64,000 bases of DNA from Rikenellaceae bacterium (GCA_015060015.1 SUZG01000003.1:1-64000); one strand, 5' to 3'; shown: positions 44,085-55,808, numbered from the stretch's first letter. The notes: generated by a model from the letters alone, not told the origin. Numbers and translations: made by a program.

Positions 44085-45554
44085 ATGGCTACAACTCATT
44101 TCGCAGCGGTCGATTTAGGAGCCACCAGCGGCCGTGTCATTCTATCAACCATTTCTGATGGCAAAATCGCTTTGGAGGAGATATATCGTTTCCCCGACCC
44201 GATTATCGAGATGCAGGGGCATTTCTACTGGGATCTGCCCGCTATATATCAATCAGTTATCAAAGGCTTGTCAAAAATAGCCGAACGAGGCGTTAAGATT
44301 GAGTCTGTCGGTATCGATACCTGGGGCGTCGATTTTGCCTTCTTCGGCAAGGATGGCGGTTTGCTGCGTCTGCCCTATTGCTATCGCGACCCCCATACGG
44401 TAGGTGCTCCCGAGAAGTTCTTCGAGAAGATGCCCCGTGAGAAGTTGTATCAGAAGACCGGTATTCAGATTATGAACTTCAATTCGGTCTTCCAGTTCGA
44501 CACATTGCGTCGTAATGGTTGTTCTGCATTGGAGGCGGCTGATAAGATTCTGTTTATTCCCGATGCGTTGGCTTACCTTCTGACAGGCGAGAAGGTAACC
44601 GAATACACCATCGCTTCAACGGCACAGATGATTGACCCTCGCACAAAGCAGTGGGATGCCGACATTTTGAATGTTCTGGGTCTTACGCCGGAGCATTTCG
44701 GTCGTATGATTCAGCCGGGCGAGCAGATTGGTGTGCTGACAAAGGAGGTGCAGCGTCTTACCGGTCTGGGAGAGATTCCCGTCGTTGCTGTTGCCAGCCA
44801 TGACACAGGTTCTGCTGTTGCGGCCGTACCTGCTGCCGACGAGGAGTATGCCTATTTGAGTTCGGGAACGTGGTCGCTGATGGGTATTGAGTCAAAGGAA
44901 CCTATCATCTCGGAGGAGAGTTTTGCAATGAACTTTACAAATGAGGGAGGTATTGAGGGTACTATCCGCGTTTTGAAGAATATCTGCGGTATGTGGCTTC
45001 TGGAACGCTGTCGAGCCGAGTGGCCGGAGATGGATTACCCCACGCTTATCGCCGAGGCGGAGGCTGCCGAGCCATTCCGTTCGCTTATTAACCCCGATGC
45101 ACCCTGCTTTGCCAATCCTGCCTCTATGACAGAGGCTATTGCAGCTTATTGTCGTGCCACATCGCAGCCCGTACCCGAGAGTATCGGCCAATATACACGT
45201 TGCATATTTGAGTCGCTGGCATTGCGTTATCGTCAGGTTGTGTCGATGTTGCGAGAGTTATCGCCCGTAGCAATCAATCGTCTTTATGTGATTGGTGGCG
45301 GTGCGAGAAACAATACGCTTAATCAATTTACTGCAAACGCAATCGGTATTCCCGTTGAGACCGGCTCGTCGGAATCTACCGCTATCGGTAATGTTATGAT
45401 GCAGGCCAAGTGGGCAGGCGTAGTAGATTCCATTGGCGATATGCGTCGTATGATTCGCGAGTCGCTTGACGAAAAGCAGTGCTTCGCAGCACAGGATTCC
45501 GCTGTGTGGGATGCAGCATACGCAAAATATTTGAAGATATATATAAATATGTAA
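44085..45554 (+). CDS. rhaB: Rhamnulokinase
   Basis: A 489-residue FGGY sugar kinase phosphorylating L-rhamnulose. The N-terminal DLGATSGRVIL phosphate loop, the GIDTWGVDFAF region, SHDTGSAVAAVP and YLSSGTWSLMG segments and the adenosine motif IGGGARNNTLNQ are in place. First gene of the rhamnose operon; the next gene starts 18 nt later. Confidence 0.95.
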   Translation: MATTHFAAVDLGATSGRVILSTISDGKIALEEIYRFPDPIIEMQGHFYWDLPAIYQSVIKGLSKIAERGVKIESVGIDTWGVDFAFFGKDGGLLRLPYCYRDPHTVGAPEKFFEKMPREKLYQKTGIQIMNFNSVFQFDTLRRNGCSALEAADKILFIPDALAYLLTGEKVTEYTIASTAQMIDPRTKQWDADILNVLGLTPEHFGRMIQPGEQIGVLTKEVQRLTGLGEIPVVAVASHDTGSAVAAVPAADEEYAYLSSGTWSLMGIESKEPIISEESFAMNFTNEGGIEGTIRVLKNICGMWLLERCRAEWPEMDYPTLIAEAEAAEPFRSLINPDAPCFANPASMTEAIAAYCRATSQPVPESIGQYTRCIFESLALRYRQVVSMLRELSPVAINRLYVIGGGARNNTLNQFTANAIGIPVETGSSESTAIGNVMMQAKWAGVVDSIGDMRRMIRESLDEKQCFAAQDSAVWDAAYAKYLKIYINM

Positions 45555-45572
45555 ATTAAATAAACTACAACT

Positions 45573-46829
45573 ATGAAAAAGGAGATTATTGAAAAGGCCT
45601 ATGAGTTGGCCAAAGAGCGCTATGCGGCTATCGGTGTTGATGTAGATGCTGCATTGGAGACCTTGCAGAAGGTTCAGTTGTCATTACACTGCTGGCAGGC
45701 AGATGACGTCAAGGGTTTTGAGGATGCCGGAGCTTTGACTGGCGGTATTCAGACAACGGGTAACTACCCCGGTCGTGCCCGTAATATCGAGGAGTTGCGT
45801 CAGGATATCGAGATGGCAACATCTCTCATTCCCGGCAAGCACCGTTTGAGCCTTCACGCAAGCTATGCTGACTTCCGCGAGACAGGTATCGTTGATCGTG
45901 ACCAGCTGGAGCCCAAGCACTTCGAGAGCTGGATGCAGTGGGCTGCCGAGCAGGGTATGAAGCTCGACTTCAACTCTACATCATTCTCTCATCCCAAGTC
46001 AGAGGACCTCACTTTGGCAAGCCCCAAGGAGGATATCCGCAAGTTCTGGGTTGAGCATACAAAGCGTTGCCGTGCTATCGCCGAGGAGATGGGACGTCGT
46101 CAGGGCGACCCCGCTATCCTGAACATCTGGGTACACGATGGTTCGAAGGATATCACTGTTAATCGTATGCAGTATCGTGCTATCCTGAAGAAGTCTTTGG
46201 ACGAGATTTTGGAGCAGAAGTACGATAACATGAAGGACTGCGTTGAGTCAAAGGTATTCGGTATCGGTTTGGAGAGCTACACTGTCGGCAGCAACGATTT
46301 CTATATCGCTTATGCAGCACAGAATAATAAGATTGTAACTCTCGACACAGGTCACTTCCACCCCACAGAGTCTATCGCTGACAAGATGTCATCGTTGTTG
46401 CTCTTTACGCCCGAAGTAATGCTTCATGTAAGCCGTCCAGTACGCTGGGACTCAGATCATGTAACAATCATCAATGACGAGACACTGGACCTCACAAAGG
46501 AGATCGTTCGCTGCGATGCTTTGAATAAGGTACATATCGGTTTGGATTATTTCGATGCTTCTATCAACCGCATCGGTGCTTATGTAATTGGTGCTCGTGC
46601 TACACAGAAGTGCTTGTTGCAGGCTTTGCTGGAGCCTTTGAAGACTCTCCGCGAGTATGAGGCTAATGGTCAGGGCTTCGAACGTCTGGCTTTGCTGGAG
46701 GAGTGCAAGTCACTTCCTTGGAACGCAGTTTGGGATATGTTCTGCCTGCGTAACAATGTTCCCGTAGGTGAGGAGTTTATCGCCGACATTCAGAAGTATG
46801 AGAATGAAGTAACATCTAAACGCTGCTAA
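45573..46829 (+). CDS. rhaA: L-rhamnose isomerase
   Basis: A 418-residue metal-dependent isomerase converting L-rhamnose to L-rhamnulose. LHCWQADDVKGFE, GGIQTTGNYPG, LDFNSTSFSHPK, NIWVHDGSKD and LDTGHFHPTE carry the metal and substrate residues. fucO starts 2 nt after it. Confidence 0.96.
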   Translation: MKKEIIEKAYELAKERYAAIGVDVDAALETLQKVQLSLHCWQADDVKGFEDAGALTGGIQTTGNYPGRARNIEELRQDIEMATSLIPGKHRLSLHASYADFRETGIVDRDQLEPKHFESWMQWAAEQGMKLDFNSTSFSHPKSEDLTLASPKEDIRKFWVEHTKRCRAIAEEMGRRQGDPAILNIWVHDGSKDITVNRMQYRAILKKSLDEILEQKYDNMKDCVESKVFGIGLESYTVGSNDFYIAYAAQNNKIVTLDTGHFHPTESIADKMSSLLLFTPEVMLHVSRPVRWDSDHVTIINDETLDLTKEIVRCDALNKVHIGLDYFDASINRIGAYVIGARATQKCLLQALLEPLKTLREYEANGQGFERLALLEECKSLPWNAVWDMFCLRNNVPVGEEFIADIQKYENEVTSKRC

Positions 46830-46831
46830 TT

Positions 46832-47989
46832 ATGTATCGTATAGTTCTTAACGAGACATCGTATTTCGGTGCAGGCTGCCGTTCAGTGATTGCTGACGAG
46901 GTAGCCAAGAGAGGCTTCAAGAAGGCTTTCTTCGTAACTGATAAGGATTTGATTAAGTTCGGTGTAGCCGAGAAGATTGAGGAGGTTTTGAAGGGTGCAG
47001 GCATTCCTTACGAGATTTACAGCGATGTGAAGGCTAACCCCACTATCGGTAATGTTCAGCGTGGTGTCGAGGCTTACAAGGCTTCGGGTGCCGACTTTAT
47101 CATCGCACTTGGTGGCGGCTCGTCAATCGACACTGCGAAGGCTGTGGGTATTATCGTAAATAACCCCGAATTTGCTGATGTAAAGTCGTTGGAGGGCGTT
47201 GCTCCTACAAAGCATCGTGCCGTACCTACATTTGCTATCCCCACAACAGCAGGCACTGCTGCCGAGGTGACTATCAACTATGTTATCACCGACGAGGAGG
47301 CAAAGAAGAAGATGGTATGTGTCGATCCTAACGATATTCCTATGTGCTCAATTATCGACTGCGAGTTGATGTACTCTATGCCAAAGGGACTCACTGCCGC
47401 AACGGGTATGGATGCACTTACTCACGCTATCGAGAGCTTCATCACTCCGGGTGCATGGACAATGAGTGATATGTTTGAGTATAAGGCCATTGAGCTTATC
47501 GCAAAGCATTTGAAAAATGCTGTTGAGAATGGCAAGGACGAGGTTGCTCGTTCAGGTATGGCCGAGGCACAGTATATCGCAGGTATGGGCTTCTCAAACG
47601 TAGGCTTGGGTATCGTTCACTCGATGGCTCACCCATTGGGAGCATTCTACGACACTCCTCATGGTGTGGCTAATGCCCTGCTTTTGCCATACATTATGGA
47701 GTATAACGCCGACTCTCCATCGCGTGCAAAGTATCTGGATATCGCCAAGGCTATGGGCGTCAATACCGAGGGTATGAGTGTTGATGAGGGCGTTAAGGCT
47801 GCTATTGATGCAGTGCGTTCACTCTCTCTCAGCATCGGTATTCCGCAGCACCTCTGCGAGATTGGCGTGAAGAAGGAGGATATCCCCGCTTTGGCCGTTG
47901 CTGCATTCAACGATGTATGTACCGGTGGCAACCCTCGCCCCACATCGGTAGAGGATATTGCCAAGTTGTATGAAATTGCTTACGAATAG
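46832..47989 (+). CDS. fucO: Lactaldehyde reductase (iron-dependent alcohol dehydrogenase)
   Basis: A 385-residue group III alcohol dehydrogenase reducing L-lactaldehyde, the by-product of rhamnulose-1-phosphate cleavage, to 1,2-propanediol with NADH. GGGSSIDTAKA binds NAD; HAIESFITPGAW, HSMAHPLGAFYDTPHG hold the iron ligands. Located between rhaA and rhaT, which fixes its role. Confidence 0.94.
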   Translation: MYRIVLNETSYFGAGCRSVIADEVAKRGFKKAFFVTDKDLIKFGVAEKIEEVLKGAGIPYEIYSDVKANPTIGNVQRGVEAYKASGADFIIALGGGSSIDTAKAVGIIVNNPEFADVKSLEGVAPTKHRAVPTFAIPTTAGTAAEVTINYVITDEEAKKKMVCVDPNDIPMCSIIDCELMYSMPKGLTAATGMDALTHAIESFITPGAWTMSDMFEYKAIELIAKHLKNAVENGKDEVARSGMAEAQYIAGMGFSNVGLGIVHSMAHPLGAFYDTPHGVANALLLPYIMEYNADSPSRAKYLDIAKAMGVNTEGMSVDEGVKAAIDAVRSLSLSIGIPQHLCEIGVKKEDIPALAVAAFNDVCTGGNPRPTSVEDIAKLYEIAYE

Positions 47990-47997
47990 TCTGTATT

Positions 47998-49035
47998 ATG
48001 GATATTTTAATCGGTTTGCTGATTATTGCCATAGGTGCATTCTGCCAGTCAAGTAGTTATGTACCTATCAATAAGATAAAGAGTTGGAGCTGGGAGTCGT
48101 ATTGGCTTATTCAGGGTGTCTTTGCGTGGCTGGTGTTCCCTATTCTGGGTGCTTTGCTGGCTGTTCCCGCAGGTCACAGCCTTATGGAGCTGTTCACTTC
48201 GGCAAACAGTTTCAATGTATGGATGACAATACTCTTTGGCGTATTGTGGGGTGTGGGAGGCTTGACCTTCGGCCTTTCGATGCGTTATCTGGGCGTTGCT
48301 CTCGGTCAGAGTATCGCACTCGGAACATGTGCTGCAGGCGGTACTATTCTCGGCCCCGTGTTGCTTAATGCTTTCTTCCCGGAAATCAATGCGTTGGAGT
48401 CGCTTACCTTCTCTGTTATTTCAGGTGTGGTTGTGACTCTGCTGGGTATCGCCATTATCGGCGTTGCCGGTATGATGAAGGCGAACTCTCTGCCCGAGGA
48501 GGAGAAGAAGGCTGCCGTAAAGGATTTCAACTTTCCGAAGGGCATCGCTATCGCATTGTTGGCTGGCGTTATGAGTGGCTGTTTTAATGTAGGTTTGGAG
48601 TTCGGTAAGGATATCAACTTCGGCGATCTTACGCCCGATATGTTCAAGACCCTGCCCGCCACACTGCTTGTAACAATCGGTGGTTTCCTGACAAACGCAG
48701 TCTATTGTCTCTATCAGAATGCAAAGAACAAGAGCTTCAGCGACTATGGCAAGGGCAGCCTGTGGCTTAACAATGCTCTGTTCTGTGCGTTGGCCGGTGC
48801 CTTGTGGTACAGCCAGTTCTTCGGATTGAGCCTTGGCAAGGGATTCCTTACGGAGTCGCCAACGCTGATGACCCTGTCATTCTGTATCCTGATGGCTCTC
48901 AATGTTACTTTTGCTAACGTTTGGGGTATCATACTCAAAGAGTGGAAGGGTTGCTCAAAGAAGACTATTGCGGTGCTTATTACAGGTATCTGTATTCTGG
49001 TATTGAGTTCGTTCCTTCCTGAATTGTTAAAATAA
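47998..49035 (+). CDS. rhaT: L-rhamnose/proton symporter
   Basis: A 345-residue inner membrane protein with ten hydrophobic segments spread over the full length. SSYVPINKIKSWSWESYWLIQG, LFGVLWGVGGLTFGLSMRYLG and GVMSGCFNVGLEFG are characteristic of RhaT. Takes up rhamnose with protons. Its gaps to its neighbours are 8 nt on each side. Confidence 0.94.
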   Translation: MDILIGLLIIAIGAFCQSSSYVPINKIKSWSWESYWLIQGVFAWLVFPILGALLAVPAGHSLMELFTSANSFNVWMTILFGVLWGVGGLTFGLSMRYLGVALGQSIALGTCAAGGTILGPVLLNAFFPEINALESLTFSVISGVVVTLLGIAIIGVAGMMKANSLPEEEKKAAVKDFNFPKGIAIALLAGVMSGCFNVGLEFGKDINFGDLTPDMFKTLPATLLVTIGGFLTNAVYCLYQNAKNKSFSDYGKGSLWLNNALFCALAGALWYSQFFGLSLGKGFLTESPTLMTLSFCILMALNVTFANVWGIILKEWKGCSKKTIAVLITGICILVLSSFLPELLK

Positions 49036-49043
49036 TTAAAGAG

Positions 49044-49853
49044 ATGAAATCTGTACTTGATGGCCGTCCCGCACTGGCTTACGAGGTTGAGCAGGTGGCT
49101 GAAGTTGCCGGATATTTGTGGCAAAAGGGATGGGCTGAACGTAATGGTGGAAATATTACGGTCAATGTAACCGAGCATATCGACGACGAGATTCGTCAGA
49201 TGCCGGCCATTGCCGAGAAGGTGGCTATGGGTACTGCCCTGCCCCACCTGAAGGGTTGTTACTTCTTCTGCAAGGGTACAAACAAGCGTATGCGTGATTT
49301 GGCTCGCCGTCCTATGGAGAATGGCTCATTGATTCGCATAACGGATGATTGTGCTCACTATGAGATTATTGCCGACAATCCCGTAAAACCTACATCGGAG
49401 TTGCCTTCGCACCTCGCTATGCACAATTATCTGCTCGGCAAGGGCGTTAATTATAAGGCAGCATTGCACACTCATCCCATTGAGCTCGTTGCAATGTCGC
49501 ATACCGACAAGTTCCTGGAGAAGGATGTGCTGACAAACCTATTGTGGAGTATGATTCCCGAAACAAAGGCATTTTGTCCGCGTGGTCTGGGAATTGTACG
49601 CTACGAGTTGCCAGGGTCGCAGAAGCTGGCAGAGGCTACTCTGGCACAGCTGGACGACTATGACGTAACATTGTGGGAGAAGCACGGTGTATGTGCCGTA
49701 GGATGCGATATTATGGAGGCATTTGACCAGGTGGACGTGCTGAATAAGTCGGCTCAAATCTATATCAACGCCAAGTGTATGGGTTATGAGCCTGACGGAA
49801 TGTCGCTGGCACAGATGCAGGAGATGACAAAAGCTTTTAACCTGCCCAAATAA
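49044..49853 (+). CDS. rhaD: Rhamnulose-1-phosphate aldolase
   Basis: A 269-residue class II (zinc) aldolase splitting rhamnulose-1-phosphate to DHAP and L-lactaldehyde. The zinc ligands are in ALHTHPIELVAMSHT and WEKHGVCAVG, and GGNITVN is the phosphate loop. Completes the catabolic set. Confidence 0.95.
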   Translation: MKSVLDGRPALAYEVEQVAEVAGYLWQKGWAERNGGNITVNVTEHIDDEIRQMPAIAEKVAMGTALPHLKGCYFFCKGTNKRMRDLARRPMENGSLIRITDDCAHYEIIADNPVKPTSELPSHLAMHNYLLGKGVNYKAALHTHPIELVAMSHTDKFLEKDVLTNLLWSMIPETKAFCPRGLGIVRYELPGSQKLAEATLAQLDDYDVTLWEKHGVCAVGCDIMEAFDQVDVLNKSAQIYINAKCMGYEPDGMSLAQMQEMTKAFNLPK

Positions 49854-49907
49854 GTTAATAACCTGCTTGTGTCGATTAACACAAGTGTAGAATTGAAAAA
49901 TACAATA

Positions 49908-50819
49908 ATGAACGGAAATCAAAACCCCGATGCTCGTTTTCATTACCTTATCCCCAATAAGGTCGATGAACTATATGGATGCACTGTAAGTACCGCCGGA
50001 ATGCAGACGATTGCCCCCGATTCGGATTATCCGTCTGCCGACCACCCCGTTGGGTATATGTTTAACCCTTCGCGAGGTCGTGTTCTGCGAGAATATCAGT
50101 TGCTCTATATAGTTAATGGCAAGGGTGTCTTTTCAAATGCCGGAGGTAATCACGAGGTTATGAAGGGTTCGGTTATCCTTCTGCGTCCGGGTGAGTGGCA
50201 CACCTACAAACCCGTGCGTGAGATTGGCTGGACCGAATATTTCATCGGCTTCAACGGCAAGATGGCAGAGAGAGCTATTGATATGATGTTTGACAAGGAT
50301 GAGACCGTCTTTAACATCGGCCTTAATCGCGAATTGGTAAACCTCTATCAACACGCTATCGACGTAGCAGCCACCGACCGTCCCGCAGCACAGCAGTTGT
50401 TGTGCGGTATGGTGCTGCATATGCTTGGTATGGTGAACTTCACCGTACGCAACGACTCTGTTGCCACCGACCGTCTTGACGAGATTATCGAGCAGGCGAA
50501 GGCTATTATGCAGGAGCACGTCTTGCAGAACATCGATCTGGAGCAGCTCGCTGACCAGCTCAATATCAGCTACTCGTGGTTCCGTAAGATATTCCGCGAC
50601 TATACGGGTCATCCGCCCGCAAAATACTTTATGCTCGTGAAGCTGCGTCACGCACAGTATCTGCTGGCCAATACGCAGGAGTCTATCAAGGAGATAGCCT
50701 TCTCGTTGGGATTCAAATCAACGGAGCATTTCTATACGACGTTCAAGCGTGTGACAGGATATACGCCTAATCTTTATCGCAAGTTATCCACACCCGAAAA
50801 GCGTATAGTATTGAAATAG
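49908..50819 (+). CDS. AraC-family regulator of the rha operon
   Basis: A 303-residue activator with an N-terminal cupin-like sensor (GYMFNPSRGRVLREYQLLYIVNGKG, GSVILLRPGEWHTYKP) and a C-terminal pair of helix-turn-helix motifs (about 205-300: IDLEQLADQLNISYSWFRKIF, IKEIAFSLGFKSTEHFYTTFKR). I use ATG 49908; the longer frame needs a GTG. It lies 54 nt after rhaD, so it is probably part of the operon and binds the region at 43671-44053 in response to rhamnose, by analogy with RhaR of Bacteroides. Confidence 0.9.
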   Translation: MNGNQNPDARFHYLIPNKVDELYGCTVSTAGMQTIAPDSDYPSADHPVGYMFNPSRGRVLREYQLLYIVNGKGVFSNAGGNHEVMKGSVILLRPGEWHTYKPVREIGWTEYFIGFNGKMAERAIDMMFDKDETVFNIGLNRELVNLYQHAIDVAATDRPAAQQLLCGMVLHMLGMVNFTVRNDSVATDRLDEIIEQAKAIMQEHVLQNIDLEQLADQLNISYSWFRKIFRDYTGHPPAKYFMLVKLRHAQYLLANTQESIKEIAFSLGFKSTEHFYTTFKRVTGYTPNLYRKLSTPEKRIVLK

Positions 50820-50828
50820 TCGCGATTT

Positions 50829-50901
50829 AAGAATCTGTTTTGAATTTTATTAAAAGAGTTAGACCTCAAATAATCTCAAAATAAAATTCAAACAGATTCT
50901 T
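50829..50901. repeat. Large intergenic hairpin
   Basis: A 23-nt arm at 50829-50851 pairs with a 22-nt arm at 50880-50901 with only one bulged base; the loop is 28 nt. There is no T run right after it, so it is not an ordinary terminator. It could be a miniature mobile element or an mRNA-protecting 3' structure of the rha operon. Confidence 0.75.
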
Positions 50902-50912
50902 ATTACCAAAGA

Positions 50913-50946
50913 GTGTCTGGCAAGATGTTGTCAGGCACTTTTTTTA
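50913..50946 (+). terminator. Terminator of the rha operon
   Basis: GTGTCTG/CAGGCAC stem with one wobble pair, followed by a T run (about 50938-50945). Confidence 0.75.
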
Positions 50947-50999
50947 TCTCTATTTGCGATTTTTCGCAGCTTTTAAGCCGCTTTTAATATAAATATTAG

Positions 51000-51007
51000 T
51001 ATATTTG
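51000..51007 (+). promoter_or_regulatory. -7 box of ftsE
   Basis: TATATTTG lies 24 bp before ATG 51032. A TTG-initiated longer frame would start inside this box, so it is ruled out as the start. Confidence 0.55.
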
Positions 51008-51031
51008 TATGTTTGGATTAAAACTCTTTAT

Positions 51032-51763
51032 ATGGAGACAAAACGCAATGTTGTAGAGCTCAAAGATGTGGCCATATATCACACTGACGGCCGTTCCCGC
51101 AAGATTAAAGCCGACGACGAACTTGTCTTGTCGGATGTAAATCTCTCGGTGCGTGAGGGCGAGATGGTATATTTCATAGGTCGTGTCGGAAGCGGCAAGA
51201 GTACGCTACTCAAAACACTCTATGCAGAGGTGCCACTTCTGGAAGGAGAAGGCTGTGTTGCAGGCATCGATTTGAGAAAAATTCATCGCCGCGACATACC
51301 CTACCTGCGTCGTCGTATGGGTATCGTTTTTCAAGATTATCAACTGCTTGACGACAGAAATGTATTCCTCAATCTGTACGACGTAATGAAGGCCACTGGC
51401 TGGAAGAAAGATGTCGATATACGTCATCGCATAGACGAGGTTTTGCGAATCGTAGGATTGGAAAATAAAGCCTATAAAATGCCATTCGAACTGTCGGGTG
51501 GCGAGCAGCAGCGTCTGACCATTGCACGAGCCTTGGTAAATTCGCCACGCCTGTTGCTGGCCGATGAGCCTACGGGTAACCTTGACCCCGTTACAGCCGA
51601 TGGTATTATGCGTCTGTTTCAGGAGATTACGGCAAAGGGATGTGCTATCATTATGTCCACCCACAACACCGCCCTCATAGAGCAATATCCGGCCCGGACA
51701 CTGCTATTTTCGAAGGGTAAAATCCGCGAAATTGACGTTGAAAAAAGTTTTGCCGAAGAATAG
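51032..51763 (+). CDS. ftsE: Cell-division ATP-binding protein FtsE
   Basis: A 243-residue ABC ATPase. Walker [10 protein letters not shown] (about 50-58), Q-loop [18 protein letters not shown], signature LSGGEQQR and Walker [17 protein letters not shown] are all present. FtsE works with the membrane protein FtsX to regulate septal peptidoglycan hydrolases. No ftsX is adjacent, so it would have to be elsewhere. Monocistronic. Confidence 0.85.
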   Translation: METKRNVVELKDVAIYHTDGRSRKIKADDELVLSDVNLSVREGEMVYFIGRVGSGKSTLLKTLYAEVPLLEGEGCVAGIDLRKIHRRDIPYLRRRMGIVFQDYQLLDDRNVFLNLYDVMKATGWKKDVDIRHRIDEVLRIVGLENKAYKMPFELSGGEQQRLTIARALVNSPRLLLADEPTGNLDPVTADGIMRLFQEITAKGCAIIMSTHNTALIEQYPARTLLFSKGKIREIDVEKSFAEE

Positions 51764-51794
51764 TCGATTTATTACAACAAATCATAGATTTGTA

Positions 51795-51826
51795 TTTGGA
51801 AAAAAGAATAAAAAATACTATTTTTG
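51795..51826 (+). promoter_or_regulatory. Promoter of gyrB
   Basis: TTTG (51795-51798), 20 bp, TATTTTTG (51819-51826). Strong consensus match; leader of about 54 nt. Confidence 0.78.
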
Positions 51827-51879
51827 TACGATTTAATCGCCATATTCGGCAAGAAGCAAATTTTGAACGAAATTTATAG

Positions 51880-53847
<1,968 letters not shown>

Positions 53848-53861
53848 GAACGATTATCTTT

Positions 53862-53890
53862 GGGCTGTCAGCAATTGGCAGCCCTTTTTT
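53862..53890 (+). terminator. Terminator of gyrB
   Basis: GGGCTG/CAGCCC stem (53862-53884) with an inner CA/TG pair, then six T. Only 24 nt before the udk start. Confidence 0.8.
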
Positions 53891-53913
53891 ATTATACTTT
53901 AACACCCAAGATT

Positions 53914-54534
53914 ATGAAGGTAACAGTAATTGGCGTAGCAGGTGGTAGCGGCTCGGGTAAGAGTACGCTTGTCAGCAAATTGCAAGAGGCTTTTCTCGGC
54001 GAGGATGTGACTATGTTGTGTCACGACTTCTATTACAAGGAACGTTCGGAGCTAACCTATGAAGAACGCACACGCCTTAACTATGACCATCCGCAGGCTT
54101 TTGATACCGAGATGCTCGTGGAACATATCAAATCGTTGAAGAACAATCTCCCCATCGAGCACCCCGTATATTCGTTTGTTGAGCATAATCGTACAAGCGA
54201 GACCGTTACGGTGATGCCTTCAAAGGTGGTTATCGTTGATGGCATTCTCATCTTCGAGAATAAGGAGTTACGTGACTTGATGGATATAAAGGTCTATGTC
54301 GATACCGATGCCGATGTTCGTCTGGCTCGCCGCGTGTTGCGTGACGTTAAGGACAGAGGCCGCAGTATGGAGTCGGTTATTGAGCAGTATATCACAACCG
54401 TCAAGCCTATGCACGAGGAGTTTGTCGAGCCGTCGAAGAAGTATGCCGATGTTATCATCCCCGAGGGTGGTTTCAACTCGGTTGCGGTAAGGATGTTGAT
54501 TCAGAACATTCGTTCGCTGATTGACGCAAAATAG
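53914..54534 (+). CDS. udk: Uridine kinase
   Basis: A 206-residue P-loop kinase phosphorylating uridine and cytidine in pyrimidine salvage. GVAGGSGSGKST is the Walker A loop; CHDFYYKE and NYDHPQAFDTE bind the nucleoside; RRVLRDVKDRGRS is the lid. Start at ATG 53914, since the longer frame starts upstream of the gyrB terminator. Followed by a strong terminator. Confidence 0.94.
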   Translation: MKVTVIGVAGGSGSGKSTLVSKLQEAFLGEDVTMLCHDFYYKERSELTYEERTRLNYDHPQAFDTEMLVEHIKSLKNNLPIEHPVYSFVEHNRTSETVTVMPSKVVIVDGILIFENKELRDLMDIKVYVDTDADVRLARRVLRDVKDRGRSMESVIEQYITTVKPMHEEFVEPSKKYADVIIPEGGFNSVAVRMLIQNIRSLIDAK

Positions 54535-54556
54535 GCTCTCGGCAAGAGCAAAATAT

Positions 54557-54590
54557 AAGGGCGAGAAGACAGATTCTCGCCCTTTGTTTT
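54557..54590. terminator. Terminator of udk
   Basis: An 11-bp perfect stem AAGGGCGAGAA/TTCTCGCCCTT (54557-54584) followed by a T-rich tract. Also suited to stop the convergent TlpA-like transcript. Confidence 0.85.
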
Positions 54591-54606
54591 TCGGATAGGT
54601 TATCCT

Positions 54607-55779
54607 CTACTTAATATGCTCTGCCATCTTTTGCAGGAGAGAACCCTCGCCATAACCTTCCCACTGGTCAAGAACGATGCCGTCGGGAGATATAAGCGTG
54701 TAGCACGGGATAGCACCTCGAAAATAGCTGGCGCATATTCCCGCTTCTGCTTTGCCGTCACTCCAATTATTCCATGTCATCGGGTGATGCTCCGCTGCTT
54801 TACGCCAACCGGAATCTACATCCGAGGTAATGCTGACCACCTGCAAGCGACCTTTGTATTTTTCGGCAATCTGTTTCATTTCGGGAAACGCCGCAATGCA
54901 AGGCCCACAACCTCTACTCCATATATCAATCAGAATATATTCTCCTTTCAGTTCGCCAAGCGTATGCTTGTTGCCATCCAAATCATAGAGTTCGCCATCA
55001 ATCAGAGGTTGGCCAATTTCAGCCTGTCGGGGCGGAAAGAGTGATGCTCGTATAACATCTGCTTCAGGGTGCTGCAACCACTCTTCGCTGAGTGAATTGA
55101 ACGCCTCCACAACAGCATCACGCAAAGGATAACTATCAGCATAATAATGACACATCATAGCCATCTCCGATATCTTTTCCATTCCGACAATATCCATCTT
55201 GCGACGCTTTATCAATTCCAAATCTCGCTTATGAATATCCACCATAAGCTGGCTTTCAACATTGTTTAAGCTATCGTATCGGGCTTTAAGTTGCTGCATA
55301 TCAGCATCGGGTTGCTGACGCTGATTCAACAAATAGTTATGTTCAATGCTTATGCGTTGCATATCGTCATACAAATCGCGAGAGTTCTGGATATACGCCT
55401 GCCACGATGCAATCTCCTCGGCTGGGCCTTTCACTCGCCATGTGTATGAGAGATTATTGTCGCCTTTTACGCGAATCTTATCGCCGGCAGATGCCCAGAT
55501 ATTGACGCCCATCATAGGGAAGTCATCCCCTAAACATATAAAATGCAATCTCTCTTTCTCTGCCGATTCAGGGGTTACGCGAAAATAGAATTGCCCGTTA
55601 GTAATTGTGTCGATAGCAATACCCTGCCCAACGTCGCCACTAACGCGAAATAGTTCAACAGGGACACCATCTTCTACGCCCTTGACCTCTCCTACGATTT
55701 CATAATAATCGGTTGGAGTAGTGTTGCAAGCAACAAATGTCGCCGCAAACAGCACAAACGCTAAAATTAACTTCTTCAT
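54607..55779 (-). CDS. TlpA-like thioredoxin-fold lipoprotein with DUF4369
   Basis: A 390-residue envelope protein: lipoprotein signal (VAC at about 16-18), an N-terminal DUF4369-like beta domain (about 25-125), a helical middle, and a C-terminal thioredoxin/AhpC-TSA domain with redox CGPC in WSRGCGPCI and the cis-Pro in GAIPCYTLI. The residue before the first Cys is Gly where Trp is usual. Such proteins reduce or isomerise disulfides in the periplasm; common in Bacteroidota with unknown partners. Confidence 0.87.
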   Translation of the reverse strand: MKKLILAFVLFAATFVACNTTPTDYYEIVGEVKGVEDGVPVELFRVSGDVGQGIAIDTITNGQFYFRVTPESAEKERLHFICLGDDFPMMGVNIWASAGDKIRVKGDNNLSYTWRVKGPAEEIASWQAYIQNSRDLYDDMQRISIEHNYLLNQRQQPDADMQQLKARYDSLNNVESQLMVDIHKRDLELIKRRKMDIVGMEKISEMAMMCHYYADSYPLRDAVVEAFNSLSEEWLQHPEADVIRASLFPPRQAEIGQPLIDGELYDLDGNKHTLGELKGEYILIDIWSRGCGPCIAAFPEMKQIAEKYKGRLQVVSITSDVDSGWRKAAEHHPMTWNNWSDGKAEAGICASYFRGAIPCYTLISPDGIVLDQWEGYGEGSLLQKMAEHIK

Positions 55780-55808
55780 ATCTTCTTTGGATTAAAGTAT
55801 TATGAATA

